From positions 496,001-560,000 of the forward strand of contig NZ_BMUG01000003.1 in the NCBI RefSeq assembly GCF_014650075.1: 64,000 bases of DNA, in the 5' to 3' direction. A program made the position numbers and the translations under genes. The notes under the pieces are model-generated. The model saw nothing but the letters and a program-made list of their open reading frames with translations. It did no database searches and was not told the origin of the DNA. How positions within the stretch are numbered: the first letter of the stretch is position 1; the number at the start of each line of letters is the position of its first letter. The stretch comes from Streptomyces microflavus (lineage in GTDB: Bacteria; Actinomycetota; Actinomycetes; Streptomycetales; Streptomycetaceae). Of this stretch, positions 10,920-19,524 are shown piece by piece.

Positions 10920-11135
10920 TCAGGCGTTTTCGTCGAGCCGGAAGCCCACCTTCAGACCTACTTGGTAGTGCGCGATTCGGCCATCCTCGATATGGCCGCG
11001 CACTTGGCCAATCTCGAACCAGTCGAGATTGTGCAACGTTTCTGCGGCTCTTGCGACGCCGTTCCGGATCGCCGCGTCGATGCCCTCCTCGGAGGTTCCT
11101 ACGATTTCGGTGACCCGATAGGTGTGGTTGGACAT
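10920..11135 (-). CDS. Dodecin family flavin-binding protein
   Basis: 71-residue dodecin. The length and the TYRVTEIVGTSEEGIDAAI start, central NLDWFEI and ending GRIAHYQVGLKVGFRLDE match the family closely. Dodecins form hollow dodecamers that store or buffer FMN/riboflavin in the cytoplasm; the tryptophan in LDWFEI is the residue that stacks on flavins. ATG 11135 has AGGAGA 6 nt upstream. Its stop directly abuts the convergent HAD gene. Confidence 0.93.
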   Translation of the reverse strand: MSNHTYRVTEIVGTSEEGIDAAIRNGVARAAETLHNLDWFEIGQVRGHIEDGRIAHYQVGLKVGFRLDENA

Positions 11136-11223
11136 ATTTTGTCTCCTCTCTGGTGACCACGGTGCCTCAATCCCGGGTGTCGCGCGAGGGGGCGAGTGGG
11201 GCGAATCAGGACGAGCACGCGTC

Positions 11224-11252
11224 TTGACCTACTCATTGGTCCATACCAAAAT
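11224..11252 (+). promoter_or_regulatory. Promoter with DasR-like operator upstream of lipoprotein gene
   Basis: TTGACC (11224-11229) and CAAAAT (11247-11252) are 17 bp apart. The palindrome TTGGT-CCAT-ACCAA (11236-11249) fills the spacer. Its core TGGTCCATACCA matches the DasR dre consensus TGGTCTAGACCA at 10 of 12 positions. DasR is the GntR-family regulator of chitin and N-acetylglucosamine use in Streptomyces. Repressor binding here would block RNA polymerase. The match is by eye only. Confidence 0.6.
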
Positions 11253-11338
11253 TCAGCCAAACACCCGTGCGAGCGTCGCCCGCAATCCCCCCACACCGGG
11301 TCCTGATTTCGTCGTGTCGTTTCGCAGAAGGTGACTAC

Positions 11339-12592
11339 GTGAAGAACCGCATACTCGTCGGAGCCGTCGCGCTCGTTTCGTCCGTCACGCTGAGCGGATG
11401 TGGCTACTTCTCCGGTTCGGGTGGCGGTGACCGCACGGTGACGGTGTGGCTGATGAAGGACAGCGTCTCGTCGGGATTCCTGGAGAAGTTCACCAGCTCT
11501 TACGAGAAGGAGAACCCTTCCATCGAACTGGAGTTCAAGATCCAGGAATGGGGCGGCATCGGCCCCAAGGTTCTGGACGCCCTGGAGAGCGATGACGCCC
11601 CGGATGTGATCGAGGTCGGAAACACGCAGGTGGCGCAGTACGCGGAGAGCGGCGGCCTGCGCGACCTCACCCTCGAATCGATGCGCGACCTCGGCAGCGA
11701 GGACTGGCTGCCCGGCCTCGCCCAGCCCGGCCAGATCAGCGGTGTGCAGTACGGCATCCCCTGGTACGCGGCCAACCGCGTGGTGATCTACAACAAGGAG
11801 ACCTTCAAGGACGCGGGCATCACCGCCGTCCCCAAGACCCGCGCCGAGTGGCTCAAGACCACCGAGAAGCTCAACACCCAGGGCAAGCAGGGCATTTACC
11901 TGGCCGGCCAGAACTGGTACGTACTGGCCGGATTCATCTGGGACGAGGGCGGCGAACTCGCCGAGGGCGGCGGCGGTGACTGGCGGGGCACGCTGGACAC
12001 CCCCGAGGCGCTCGCAGGAATGAACTTCTACAAGGAACTCCAGGCGCTCGGCGACGGGCCCATGGACTCCGACGAGGAGAAGCCCCCGCAGAACGACGTA
12101 TTCGCCGAGGGAGACGTCGCCCAGATCATCTCGCTCCCCGGAAGTGCCGCGCTCATCGAGCAGAAGAATCCCGAACTCAAGGGAAAGCTCGGCTACTTCC
12201 CCATTCCCGGGAAGACCGCCAAGGCCCCCGGCTCCGTCTTCACCGGCGGCTCGGACCTCATCGTGCCGAAGAACGCCGACCAGCGCAGCGCCGGTATCGC
12301 CGTCGTCAAGGCGCTGGCGAGCGAGAAGTGGCAGACCGAACTCGCCCGCTCCATGAGCTACGTCCCCAACAAGCCCCGGCTCGCCCACGTCGTCGAGGGC
12401 GAGGAGGGCACCGCCGCGATGGCCGAAGGGGCGAGCCAGGGCCGCGCCACGCCCAACTCCTCGCAGTGGGCCAAGGTCGAGGCGGAGAACCCGATCAAGC
12501 CGTACATGACGGCGGTGCTCACTGGCGCCGACCCGGCCGCGGCGGCGAAGAAGGCGTCGGAGCGCATCACGGCCATGCTCGCCGGCAGCTGA
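11339..12592 (+). CDS. Sugar ABC transporter substrate-binding lipoprotein, orphan
   Basis: 417-residue extracellular solute-binding protein, family 1 fold. It has a short basic N-terminus, a hydrophobic stretch and lipobox LSGC, so it is probably anchored on the outer face of the membrane. The GTG start has AGAAGG 7 nt upstream. No permease or ATPase genes adjoin it, so it would have to work with a transporter encoded elsewhere, as many Streptomyces sugar systems do with the shared MsiK ATPase. The promoter operator suggests DasR control and thus an aminosugar or chito-oligosaccharide ligand; this is inference. Confidence 0.85.
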   Translation: MKNRILVGAVALVSSVTLSGCGYFSGSGGGDRTVTVWLMKDSVSSGFLEKFTSSYEKENPSIELEFKIQEWGGIGPKVLDALESDDAPDVIEVGNTQVAQYAESGGLRDLTLESMRDLGSEDWLPGLAQPGQISGVQYGIPWYAANRVVIYNKETFKDAGITAVPKTRAEWLKTTEKLNTQGKQGIYLAGQNWYVLAGFIWDEGGELAEGGGGDWRGTLDTPEALAGMNFYKELQALGDGPMDSDEEKPPQNDVFAEGDVAQIISLPGSAALIEQKNPELKGKLGYFPIPGKTAKAPGSVFTGGSDLIVPKNADQRSAGIAVVKALASEKWQTELARSMSYVPNKPRLAHVVEGEEGTAAMAEGASQGRATPNSSQWAKVEAENPIKPYMTAVLTGADPAAAAKKASERITAMLAGS

Positions 12593-12595
12593 TCC

Positions 12596-12622
12596 GGCGG
12601 CCGCCCCGCACGGGCGGCGGCC
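12596..12622 (+). terminator. Possible terminator of lipoprotein gene
   Basis: Immediately after the stop codon, GGCCGCCC and GGGCGGCGGCC can pair with a small bulge and a short loop. It is GC-rich with no T-run, as is usual in Streptomyces. Confidence 0.4.
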
Positions 12623-12701
12623 CTGGGGATTCAGCCGTCGCACATCCCCGCGCTCCACAGCGGTCACGTCGAATCCAGCCGGTGACGGAAGAAGTAAGGG
12701 G

Positions 12702-12730
12702 CCGGGCCTTCGCTCCCCGCGAAGGCCCGG
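12702..12730 (+). terminator. Hairpin between lipoprotein gene and olsB
   Basis: CCGGGCCTTCG (12702-12712) pairs perfectly with CGAAGGCCCGG (12720-12730) around a 7-nt loop. It lies 110 bp after the lipoprotein stop and 35 bp before the olsB start. It is either the terminator of the first gene or a structure in the olsB leader. Confidence 0.55.
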
Positions 12731-12765
12731 CAGCCGCCCTTGCTGATCCGTCCCCGGAGACTGCC

Positions 12766-13584
12766 ATGACCGTGCTGCCCACCGCCCCGCCCGCCTCGGT
12801 ACCCACCCGGTCCGCCCCGTCGGCCCCGCCCGCCCCCCGTTCCCCCGAACCGGCCTACCGGGTCTCCCTCGCCACCGGCCAGGAGGACGTACGTGCCGCG
12901 CAGCGCCTGCGCCACCAGGTGTTCGCCGGTGAGCTCGGAGCCAGGCTGGAGGGGCCCGAACCCGGCATCGACAGCGACGCGTTCGACGCGTACTGCGACC
13001 ACCTGCTGGTCCGCGAGACCGCGACCGGCGAGGTCGTCGCCACCTACCGCCTGCTGCCGCCCGACCGCGCCCGGATAGCCGGCCGGCTCTACGCGGAGAG
13101 CGAGTTCGACATCACCCGCCTCGCCCCGATCCGCGAGGACCTCGTCGAGGTCGGCCGCTCCTGCGTCCACCCCGCCCACCGCGACGGCGCCGTGATCGCC
13201 CTCGTCTGGGCCGGACTCGCCCGCTACATGGAACGCTCGGGCCACACCTGGCTGGCGGGCTGCTGCTCCCTGCCGCTGGCCGACGGCGGCACGCTCGCCG
13301 CCCGCAGCTGGAACACCGTACGCACCGCACACCTGGCCCCCGAGGAGTACTGGGTCACCCCGCACCGCCTCTGGGACTCCTCCACCCACCCCGACGCCGG
13401 CCCCGGCTCCCGGGCCGACCTGCCGCCCCTGCTCCGCGGCTACCTGCGGCTCGGCGCCTGGGTCTGCGGAGCCCCGGCGTACGACCCCGAGTTCAACGTC
13501 GCCGACCTGTACGTCCTGCTCTCGCTGCGCCGCACCGACCCGCGCTACCTGCGCCACTTCCTCTCCCTCGTCCCGCAGGCATGA
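12766..13584 (+). CDS. olsB: Ornithine N-acyltransferase (OlsB-like GNAT)
   Basis: 272-residue GNAT-fold protein of the Acetyltransf_5 type. The FDAYCDHLLV, EVGRSCVHPAHRDG and LYVLL segments match OlsB, which transfers a 3-hydroxyacyl chain from acyl carrier protein to the alpha-amino group of ornithine, giving lyso-ornithine lipid. The first 30 residues are a Pro/Ala/Ser-rich tail. ATG 12766 has GGAGA just upstream. It overlaps olsA by 4 bp, and the pair together encodes membrane ornithine lipid synthesis; a homologous pair is known in S. coelicolor. Confidence 0.82.
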   Translation: MTVLPTAPPASVPTRSAPSAPPAPRSPEPAYRVSLATGQEDVRAAQRLRHQVFAGELGARLEGPEPGIDSDAFDAYCDHLLVRETATGEVVATYRLLPPDRARIAGRLYAESEFDITRLAPIREDLVEVGRSCVHPAHRDGAVIALVWAGLARYMERSGHTWLAGCCSLPLADGGTLAARSWNTVRTAHLAPEEYWVTPHRLWDSSTHPDAGPGSRADLPPLLRGYLRLGAWVCGAPAYDPEFNVADLYVLLSLRRTDPRYLRHFLSLVPQA

Positions 13585-14525
13585 CCGGCTCCCGTACCGC
13601 GGGCACCAGCGCCTCCCGCCCCGGAGGCGTGAGCGCCTGGCTGCCCGTCGCCCCCTGCACCCCGCAGGCCTGCGCCCGGCACACCGGAGCGGTCCGCCCC
13701 CCGCTCCCCGCGCTCCTGCGGCTCCTCGCCGGCTGCACGTGGACACTGCTGGGGGTGGCCTGCGCCCTGCCGGTCCGGCTGCTCCCGGCTCCCCCGCGCG
13801 GGTGGCTGGTGCGGCGCTGGGCGCAGGGCGTACCGCGTGCCTTCGGCGTACGGGTGACGGTCCGGGTGCATCCGTACGACCCCGGCTCCGGCGGCGAGCT
13901 GGTCGTCGCCAACCACATCTCCTGGCTGGACATCCCCCTCGTCGCCTCCGTGCTGCCGGGCCGGATGCTCGCCAAGAGCGAGGTCGGGCGCTGGCCCCTG
14001 CTCGGACGGCTCGCCGGGCTCGGTGGCACGCTCTTCATCGACCGGGACCGGCTGCGCACGCTGCCGGGGGCCGTGGACACCGTCGCCGCGGCGCTGCGCG
14101 CGGGCTCCCGCGTGGTGGCGTTCCCCGAGGGCAGCACCTGGTGCGGGCGGGGGAGCGGCGGGGTGTTCCGGCCTGCGGTGTTCCAGGCGGCGATCGACGC
14201 GAAGGTCTCCGTACGACCGGTCCGCATCACCTACGGCACCGCGGGCGCGGTCGCGTTCGTCGGGGACGATCCGCTCGCCGCCTCCCTCTGGCGGGTGGTG
14301 CGGGCGGCCGGGCTCACCGCCGAGGTCGACGTCCTCGCCCCGATCCCCGCAGGCGCCCGCGCGCTCGTCCCCGCGAGCGGCGGGCCCGGCCGCCGCGCAC
14401 TGGCCCGCGCCGCCCGGGCCGCCGTCGTCGGTACCGACCTGACGGCGACGGCTCGGGCAGCGGCGGATCAGACCGCCGTGGCCAGCGACAGGGCGAACCG
14501 GCCGGCCGCGTCCGTCCACCACTGA
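13581..14525 (+). CDS. olsA: Lyso-ornithine lipid O-acyltransferase (OlsA/PlsC family)
   Basis: 314-residue membrane-associated acyltransferase of the PlsC family. The NHISWLD motif (NHx4D) is the catalytic site, and FPEGST is the substrate-binding motif. Hydrophobic residues about 40-75 are a likely membrane anchor. Pairing with olsB suggests it adds the second acyl chain to lyso-ornithine lipid; a general 1-acylglycerol-3-phosphate acyltransferase role is the alternative. It is translationally coupled to olsB (ATGA). Its last 58 bp overlap the 3' end of egtD on the other strand. Confidence 0.82.
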   Translation: MTGSRTAGTSASRPGGVSAWLPVAPCTPQACARHTGAVRPPLPALLRLLAGCTWTLLGVACALPVRLLPAPPRGWLVRRWAQGVPRAFGVRVTVRVHPYDPGSGGELVVANHISWLDIPLVASVLPGRMLAKSEVGRWPLLGRLAGLGGTLFIDRDRLRTLPGAVDTVAAALRAGSRVVAFPEGSTWCGRGSGGVFRPAVFQAAIDAKVSVRPVRITYGTAGAVAFVGDDPLAASLWRVVRAAGLTAEVDVLAPIPAGARALVPASGGPGRRALARAARAAVVGTDLTATARAAADQTAVASDRANRPAASVHH

Positions 14526-15430
14526 GCGAGGTCGAGCCCGGCGGCGGCCAGCTCCTCGCGGACGTCCTCCTGGCGGAACTTCGACGAGATCTCCGTACGC
14601 AGCTCCTCACCTGCCTCGAAGGGCACCACCAGGTCCAGCTCCCGGATCTTCACGCTCAGCGCCCGGCGGGCGCGCAGCCGCATCTCGATCCACCGCTGTT
14701 CCCGGTTCCACACGGCGACATGCTCGAAGTCCTCGAGCGGGAAGTCCGCGCCCAGCTCCCGGTTGACGACGTTCAGCACGTTCTTGTTGAAGGCCGCCGT
14801 CACGCCCGACGCGTCGTCGTACGCCGCGACCAGCGTCTCCTCGTCCTTGACCAGATCCGTGCCGAGCAGCAGCGCGTCGCCGGGGGACAGGAGCGAGCGC
14901 ACCGAGTGCAGGAACGTGGCCCGCTCGTCGGGCAGCAGATTGCCGATCGTGCCGCCCAGGAAGGCGACCAGCCGGGGCCCCGGCGTGCCGGGCAGCGCCA
15001 GACCGCCGGTGAAGTCCGCGATGAGCGCGTGCACGGAGAGCCCGGGACGCTCGGCGAGCAGCGCCTCGGCCGCCCCCGTCAGCGCGCTCTCGCTCACGTC
15101 CACCGGCACGTAACTGTGCAGCTCCGGCAGGGCGTCCAGCAGATGACGGGTCTTCTCCGACGAGCCCGAGCCCAGCTCGATCACGGTCCGGGCCCCCGAG
15201 GCCGCGGCGATCTCCTCGGAGCGCTCCTCCAGGATCTCCCGCTCCGCGCGGGTCGGGTAGTACTCGGGCAGCCGGGTGATCTCCTCGAACAGTTCGCTGC
15301 CGCGCGCGTCGTAGAACCACTTGGGCGGCAGCGTCTTCGGGTGCCGGGTCAGCCCGCTCAGGACGTCGGCGCGCAGCGCCGCGTCCGTCGCGTCCTCCGG
15401 CAGGGTGCGGGTCAGCAGGAAAGGGCTCAC
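14468..15430 (-). CDS. egtD: L-histidine N-alpha-methyltransferase EgtD
   Basis: 320-residue SAM-dependent methyltransferase that trimethylates histidine to hercynine, the first step of ergothioneine synthesis. The SAM-binding loop VIELGSGSSEKT, the PKWFYDARGSELFEEITRLPEYYPTR-type N-terminal lid (seen at about residues 35-60) and FLGGTIGNL are hallmarks of the EgtD/DUF2260 family. The GTG start overlaps the egtC stop (GTGA). It is the last gene of the egtABCD operon and its 3' end overlaps olsA antisense by 58 bp. Confidence 0.95.
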   Translation of the reverse strand: MSPFLLTRTLPEDATDAALRADVLSGLTRHPKTLPPKWFYDARGSELFEEITRLPEYYPTRAEREILEERSEEIAAASGARTVIELGSGSSEKTRHLLDALPELHSYVPVDVSESALTGAAEALLAERPGLSVHALIADFTGGLALPGTPGPRLVAFLGGTIGNLLPDERATFLHSVRSLLSPGDALLLGTDLVKDEETLVAAYDDASGVTAAFNKNVLNVVNRELGADFPLEDFEHVAVWNREQRWIEMRLRARRALSVKIRELDLVVPFEAGEELRTEISSKFRQEDVREELAAAGLDLAQWWTDAAGRFALSLATAV

Positions 15431-16182
15431 GCGGCGGGCTCCTTGAGCGGTGTGGGGGTGACGGCTGCGGAGGTCGCGACCAGCAGGGTGCGGTCGGGGA
15501 CCTCGCGCCAGCGCGGATCGTCGTCGTACGGCTCCGAGGCCACCGCGGTCGAGCGGCCCGGGTCGTGGAGGTACCAGAGAGTGTCGCCCCAGGCGGTGGC
15601 CACGATGGCGGTGCCGTCGGTGACCAGCAGGTTGAGCCGGGAGCCGGGGGCCGCTTCCGCGACCTCCCGGACGGTCTCCGCGACCGCCGTCGGCAGGTCG
15701 TCCCCGGCGGCGACGCGGTGCAGGATCAGCGCCCAGACCAGCGCGGAGTCGTTGCGCGCCGCCAGCGACAGCAGCTCCTGCGCGGGCAGGGCGGCGGCCG
15801 GGCCCGCCAGCGAGCCGGGCCAGCCCGGCACCGCGCCGTTGTGGCTGAAGAGCAGCCGCCCGGCGGCGTAGGGCGCGGCCGCGGCCTCCCCGTCCGCACC
15901 CGCCTCGGTGGCGTCCCGTACGGCGGCGAGCAGCGCGGTGGACCGCACCACCCGGGCCAGATCGGTGAACGTCTGGTCGTGCCAGATCGGCCCCTGGCGC
16001 CGGTAGCGGCCGGGCACCGGGTCGCCGTCCGCGTACCAGCCGACGCCGAAGCCGTCCGCGTTGACCGTGCCGTACCGCTGGCGGCGCGGCGCCCAGGACT
16101 GGCGCACCAGGGAGTGCGGCGGCGCGGAGAGCACGGTCCCGAGGGCCACCGGATCGCCCACATAGGCGATATGACGGCACAT
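15427..16182 (-). CDS. egtC: Ergothioneine gamma-glutamyl hydrolase EgtC
   Basis: 251-residue class II glutamine amidotransferase-like hydrolase. The sequence begins MCRHIAYVG, so Cys2 becomes the N-terminal nucleophile after methionine removal; NADGFGVGWY and FSHNGAVPGW are further family segments. EgtC removes glutamate from gamma-glutamyl-hercynylcysteine sulfoxide. Both ends overlap neighbours: ATGA with egtB upstream and GTGA with egtD downstream. Confidence 0.95.
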   Translation of the reverse strand: MCRHIAYVGDPVALGTVLSAPPHSLVRQSWAPRRQRYGTVNADGFGVGWYADGDPVPGRYRRQGPIWHDQTFTDLARVVRSTALLAAVRDATEAGADGEAAAAPYAAGRLLFSHNGAVPGWPGSLAGPAAALPAQELLSLAARNDSALVWALILHRVAAGDDLPTAVAETVREVAEAAPGSRLNLLVTDGTAIVATAWGDTLWYLHDPGRSTAVASEPYDDDPRWREVPDRTLLVATSAAVTPTPLKEPAA

Positions 16183-17549
16183 CAGGCGTCCCTCGCGGTG
16201 CGGAACCCGGAGAAGATCTGGCGCCGCACCGGCAGGTCCCAGTTGCGGAACGTGCCCCGGCAGGCGACCTGGTCCACGGCGAACGAGCCGCCGCGCAGCA
16301 CCTTGTGGCCCGGTCCGAAGAACACGTCCGAGTACTCCCGGTAGGGGAACGCCACGAAGCCCGGATAGGGCAGGAAGTCGCTGGAGGTCCACTCCCACAC
16401 ATCGCCGATCAGCTGACCCGCGCCGGAAGGCGCCCGGCCCGCCGGATACGCGCCGGCCCGGGCCGGGCGCAGATGGCGTTGGCCCAGATTGGCGTGCTCG
16501 GGTGTCGGGTCCGTATCGCCCCAGGGATAGCGCAGCGAACGCCCGGTGGCGGGATCGTGCCGGGCGGCCTTCTCCCACTCGATCTCGGTGGGCAGCCGCC
16601 TGCCCGCCCAGCGCGCGTACGCGTCCGCCTCGTACCAGCTGACGTGCAGAACCGGCTCGTCCTCGGGCACCGGCTCGGTCACCCCGAACCTGCGGCGCAG
16701 CCACTGCCCGGCGTCGCGGTGCCAGAACAGCGGTGCGGTCAGACCGTGTTCACGGACCATGTCCCAGCCCTCGGGCGCCCACCAGCGGGGGTCGGTGTAC
16801 CCGCCGTCCGCCATGAACCGCTGATACGCGCCGCAGGTGACGGGCGAGGTGTCCAGATGGAACGCGGCCACCTCCCGCCGGTGCGCTGGCCGTTCGTTGT
16901 CCAGGGCCCACGGCTCGGCGGAGGTGCCCATGGTGAACGGGCCTGCCGGGACCAGGACTTCACCGGGCAGGGACCCGGCGTCGGTGGGATCGGGCGGCGC
17001 GGGTGCGGTCAGCGCGGCCGGGCCCGAGCGGAGCTGATGGGTGATCAGCATGGTCTCGTCGTGCTGCTGTTCGTGCTGGGCGATCATCCCGAAGGCGAAC
17101 CCGGCCCGCTCCAGCGGCCGCCCGCCCTCGTGGAGCGGGGCGGCCTCCAGGATGTCCAGGGCCCTGCCCCGGACGTCGGAGGCGTACGTCCGCGCCTCGG
17201 CGGGCGCCAGCAGCGGCAGCGAGGGCCGTGCGGAGCGGGGGTGCTCGAAGGCGTCGTACAGCCCGTCTATCTCCGGGCGCAGCGCCTGCCGGCCGCCCAC
17301 GGCCCGGAGCAGCCACTGCTCCTCCTGGTTGCCGATGTGGGCCAGGTCCCAGACGAGCGGGGACATCAAGGGGGAGTGCTGGGCGGTGAGTTCGCCGTCC
17401 TCCACGCTGTCGGTCAGGGTGGCGGTGCGCGCGCGGGCGGTCAGCAGCGCGTCGAGGGCGCGCCGGCGCAGCGCCTCGGGGTCGTGGCTGCCGGGGGCCG
17501 GCGGGAAGCCGTCCGCGGCGGGTGCGGAGGGGGCACGGTCGTCGGTCAT
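16182..17549 (-). CDS. egtB: Hercynine oxygenase EgtB
   Basis: 455-residue non-haem iron sulfoxide synthase that joins hercynine to gamma-glutamylcysteine with O2. The N-terminal DinB-like domain carries the iron-binding HX3HXE motif at residues 159-165 (HEQQHDE) with a further His in DLAHIGN (H71). The C-terminal half is a formylglycine-generating-enzyme-like (FGE-sulfatase) domain with VSWYEADAYARWAG, GDVWEWTSS and VLRGGSF. ATG 17549 is in an ATGA overlap with egtA. It uses gamma-glutamylcysteine, consistent with the presence of egtA and egtC. Confidence 0.96.
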   Translation of the reverse strand: MTDDRAPSAPAADGFPPAPGSHDPEALRRRALDALLTARARTATLTDSVEDGELTAQHSPLMSPLVWDLAHIGNQEEQWLLRAVGGRQALRPEIDGLYDAFEHPRSARPSLPLLAPAEARTYASDVRGRALDILEAAPLHEGGRPLERAGFAFGMIAQHEQQHDETMLITHQLRSGPAALTAPAPPDPTDAGSLPGEVLVPAGPFTMGTSAEPWALDNERPAHRREVAAFHLDTSPVTCGAYQRFMADGGYTDPRWWAPEGWDMVREHGLTAPLFWHRDAGQWLRRRFGVTEPVPEDEPVLHVSWYEADAYARWAGRRLPTEIEWEKAARHDPATGRSLRYPWGDTDPTPEHANLGQRHLRPARAGAYPAGRAPSGAGQLIGDVWEWTSSDFLPYPGFVAFPYREYSDVFFGPGHKVLRGGSFAVDQVACRGTFRNWDLPVRRQIFSGFRTARDA

Positions 17550-18907
17550 GCTGAGGTCACCCTTCCGGAGTGCGGCGGAGCGGCCGGCCCGTTCGCGGGG
17601 CCGTCGGGGGAGCCCGTCAGCAGGGACAGGCCGGCGAGAGCGCCCGGTCGGAGCAGGTCGTCGGCCGGACATCGGCCCCGGGCCACATACCGGTCGTTGA
17701 AGGCCGCCACGGTGTTCCGCACCGGCTCACTCGCGCCCATCCGGTCCAGCGCGGTGAGCGCCGTCTCGAAGCAGACGACGGCCGCCGCCCTCAGCTCCGG
17801 ATCGGCCAGGCCCTCGCGGGCGGCCGTCGTCCAGAGCGGGTTGCGCGGAGCGGCTGCGGAACCCGCCGACTCGGCCAAGGGCTTCACGGTGCGGTACACG
17901 GTCTCGGCGGCCTCCGGGTCGTCGAACAGGGCGGTGGCGACGGCGAGCGGCACCAGCCACCCGTCGGCGCCGCTCTGCGCGTCGATCATGCGCAGTTCGA
18001 GGTGCCCGCGCGGCCGGACCGGCGGGAAGAGGGTGGTGATGTGGTAGTCGAGATCGGCCTGGACCGGCGGGCGGGGCGCACCCGTGCGGATCCACTCCCG
18101 GAAGGTGAGGCCCTCCGGTACGTCCCAGGGGCCGTCCTCGCGGCGCACGCACATCACGGTCGTGTCCAGCACGTGCGAGGCCCACGCCTCGCGCGGCGGA
18201 AGTCCGCCGCCCGGCGCCAGCGTCCGTACGGGGTCGAGATCGGCCCACAGGGACTGCCGGGTGGACTTCCAGCCGGTCCGGCGGCCCTGCTGGAACGGCG
18301 AGTTGGCGAACGCGGCCACCAGGACGGCACCGAGCAGATGGGTGAGCTGCCAGCGCCGCCCGTAGCCGAGCGGTCCCGGCTCCTCCTCGCCCGCATCCAG
18401 ACAGACCTGCACGGAGGCGGAGGTGCACATCATCGCCCGCCCGGCCGGACCTGCCCGGTCGAGCGCCGCCTCCATCGCGTCGTAACGCGGCTCGCGCAGC
18501 CTGCGGTGCGGCGTCTGCCACGGGTCCACGCCGAGCCCGACCGGTGCGAGCCCGGCCCGGCCGAGCGAACCGCGGACGGCGGCCAGATCCGCCGCGGTCG
18601 TCTCGATGCACTCCATCAGGGAGCCGGCCGGCTGTGAGCTGAGCTCCAGCTGCCCGCCCGGCTCGAACGTCAGTGCGGCGCTCAGGGGCAGTTCACGGAG
18701 CGCCGCGACCGCGCTGTCGAGCCGTTCCCCGTCGACGGGGACGGCGGGATGTTCCCGGTCATGGATGAGCCATTCGAGTTCCACCCCCACGATGCGAGGG
18801 GGACCCGTCTTGAAACATATGCCGCGCAGTAAATCCTGTGCCGCACCCTCGTCGAGGGGTGCGGTGTCCAGGCGTGGGCCGGGGCCGCCGGGTGTGTCCG
18901 AGGACAT
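17546..18907 (-). CDS. egtA: Glutamate-cysteine ligase EgtA
   Basis: 453-residue ATP-dependent carboxylate-amine ligase of the GshA/EgtA type, making gamma-glutamylcysteine for EgtB. Visible family features include GVELEWLI, the FEPGGQLELSS loop and the LRMIDAQ segment. It is the first gene of the operon. ATG 18907 is preceded by GAAGGAGG at ideal spacing, and translation of all four genes is coupled through overlaps. No egtE (PLP-dependent C-S lyase) lies in the window, so the last step must be encoded elsewhere. Confidence 0.94.
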   Translation of the reverse strand: MSSDTPGGPGPRLDTAPLDEGAAQDLLRGICFKTGPPRIVGVELEWLIHDREHPAVPVDGERLDSAVAALRELPLSAALTFEPGGQLELSSQPAGSLMECIETTAADLAAVRGSLGRAGLAPVGLGVDPWQTPHRRLREPRYDAMEAALDRAGPAGRAMMCTSASVQVCLDAGEEEPGPLGYGRRWQLTHLLGAVLVAAFANSPFQQGRRTGWKSTRQSLWADLDPVRTLAPGGGLPPREAWASHVLDTTVMCVRREDGPWDVPEGLTFREWIRTGAPRPPVQADLDYHITTLFPPVRPRGHLELRMIDAQSGADGWLVPLAVATALFDDPEAAETVYRTVKPLAESAGSAAAPRNPLWTTAAREGLADPELRAAAVVCFETALTALDRMGASEPVRNTVAAFNDRYVARGRCPADDLLRPGALAGLSLLTGSPDGPANGPAAPPHSGRVTSA

Positions 18908-19056
18908 GGGGCGCCTCCTTCTCAGTTGCGTACCTACCACCCAAACCCGTACCCCGGGATCGCACAAGAGTGCCCCCGAGCCACCGGAAAAGCGGTTGCC
19001 GCCGCACCGCTTCCACGACCAGCATGCGCCGTACGCTGCACACCGGCGAGCGCCGG

Positions 19057-19524
19057 TCAGCTCCAGCCGTACCGCTCCCGCAGCCGCCCGGTGACGGAAT
19101 CGAACCGGTCCCGGTCCAGCGCGCACGCCTCGCGCCGCATGCCGTCCTCGTGGACCCGCAGCACCCGGTCCAGATCGACCCAGGACTGCCGGCCGGAGCT
19201 GTCCCAGGGACCGGCCCCCAGCGCCACCCACTCGTGGTCCATGTCGTGCCGCTTGCTGGAGAGCTGGACGGCGAGCAGCGTCCCCGCCGGCTCCCGGGCC
19301 ACGACGAGCACCGGCCGGTCCTTGCCGCGGCCGTCGTTCTCCTCGAACGGCACCCAGGTCCAGACGATCTCGCCCGGATCGGGGTCGCCGTCACGGTCGG
19401 GCGCGTACGAGGTGCGGACCGGGCCGACCTCGTGGGGATCGGCCTGGACGGTGGCGGTCGGACCGGTGCTGCCGGGAGGTACGGGCGGGCTGTCGGTGCG
19501 CTGTGCGCTGTGGTGGAACGTCAT
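19057..19524 (-). CDS. PemK/MazF-family protein, no visible antitoxin
   Basis: 155-residue protein whose core (about 50-155) resembles the PemK/MazF endoribonuclease fold: GEIVWTWVPFEE, GKDRPVLVVARE and LAVQLSSK follow the family pattern in which an early beta strand is followed by 'RPVLVV'. The first 45 residues look disordered. No antitoxin-sized ORF adjoins it on the same strand, so it may be a domesticated, non-toxic member or act with a distant partner. The catalytic Arg of MazF can be placed at the GKDRPVLVV segment only by analogy. Confidence 0.65.
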   Translation of the reverse strand: MTFHHSAQRTDSPPVPPGSTGPTATVQADPHEVGPVRTSYAPDRDGDPDPGEIVWTWVPFEENDGRGKDRPVLVVAREPAGTLLAVQLSSKRHDMDHEWVALGAGPWDSSGRQSWVDLDRVLRVHEDGMRREACALDRDRFDSVTGRLRERYGWS

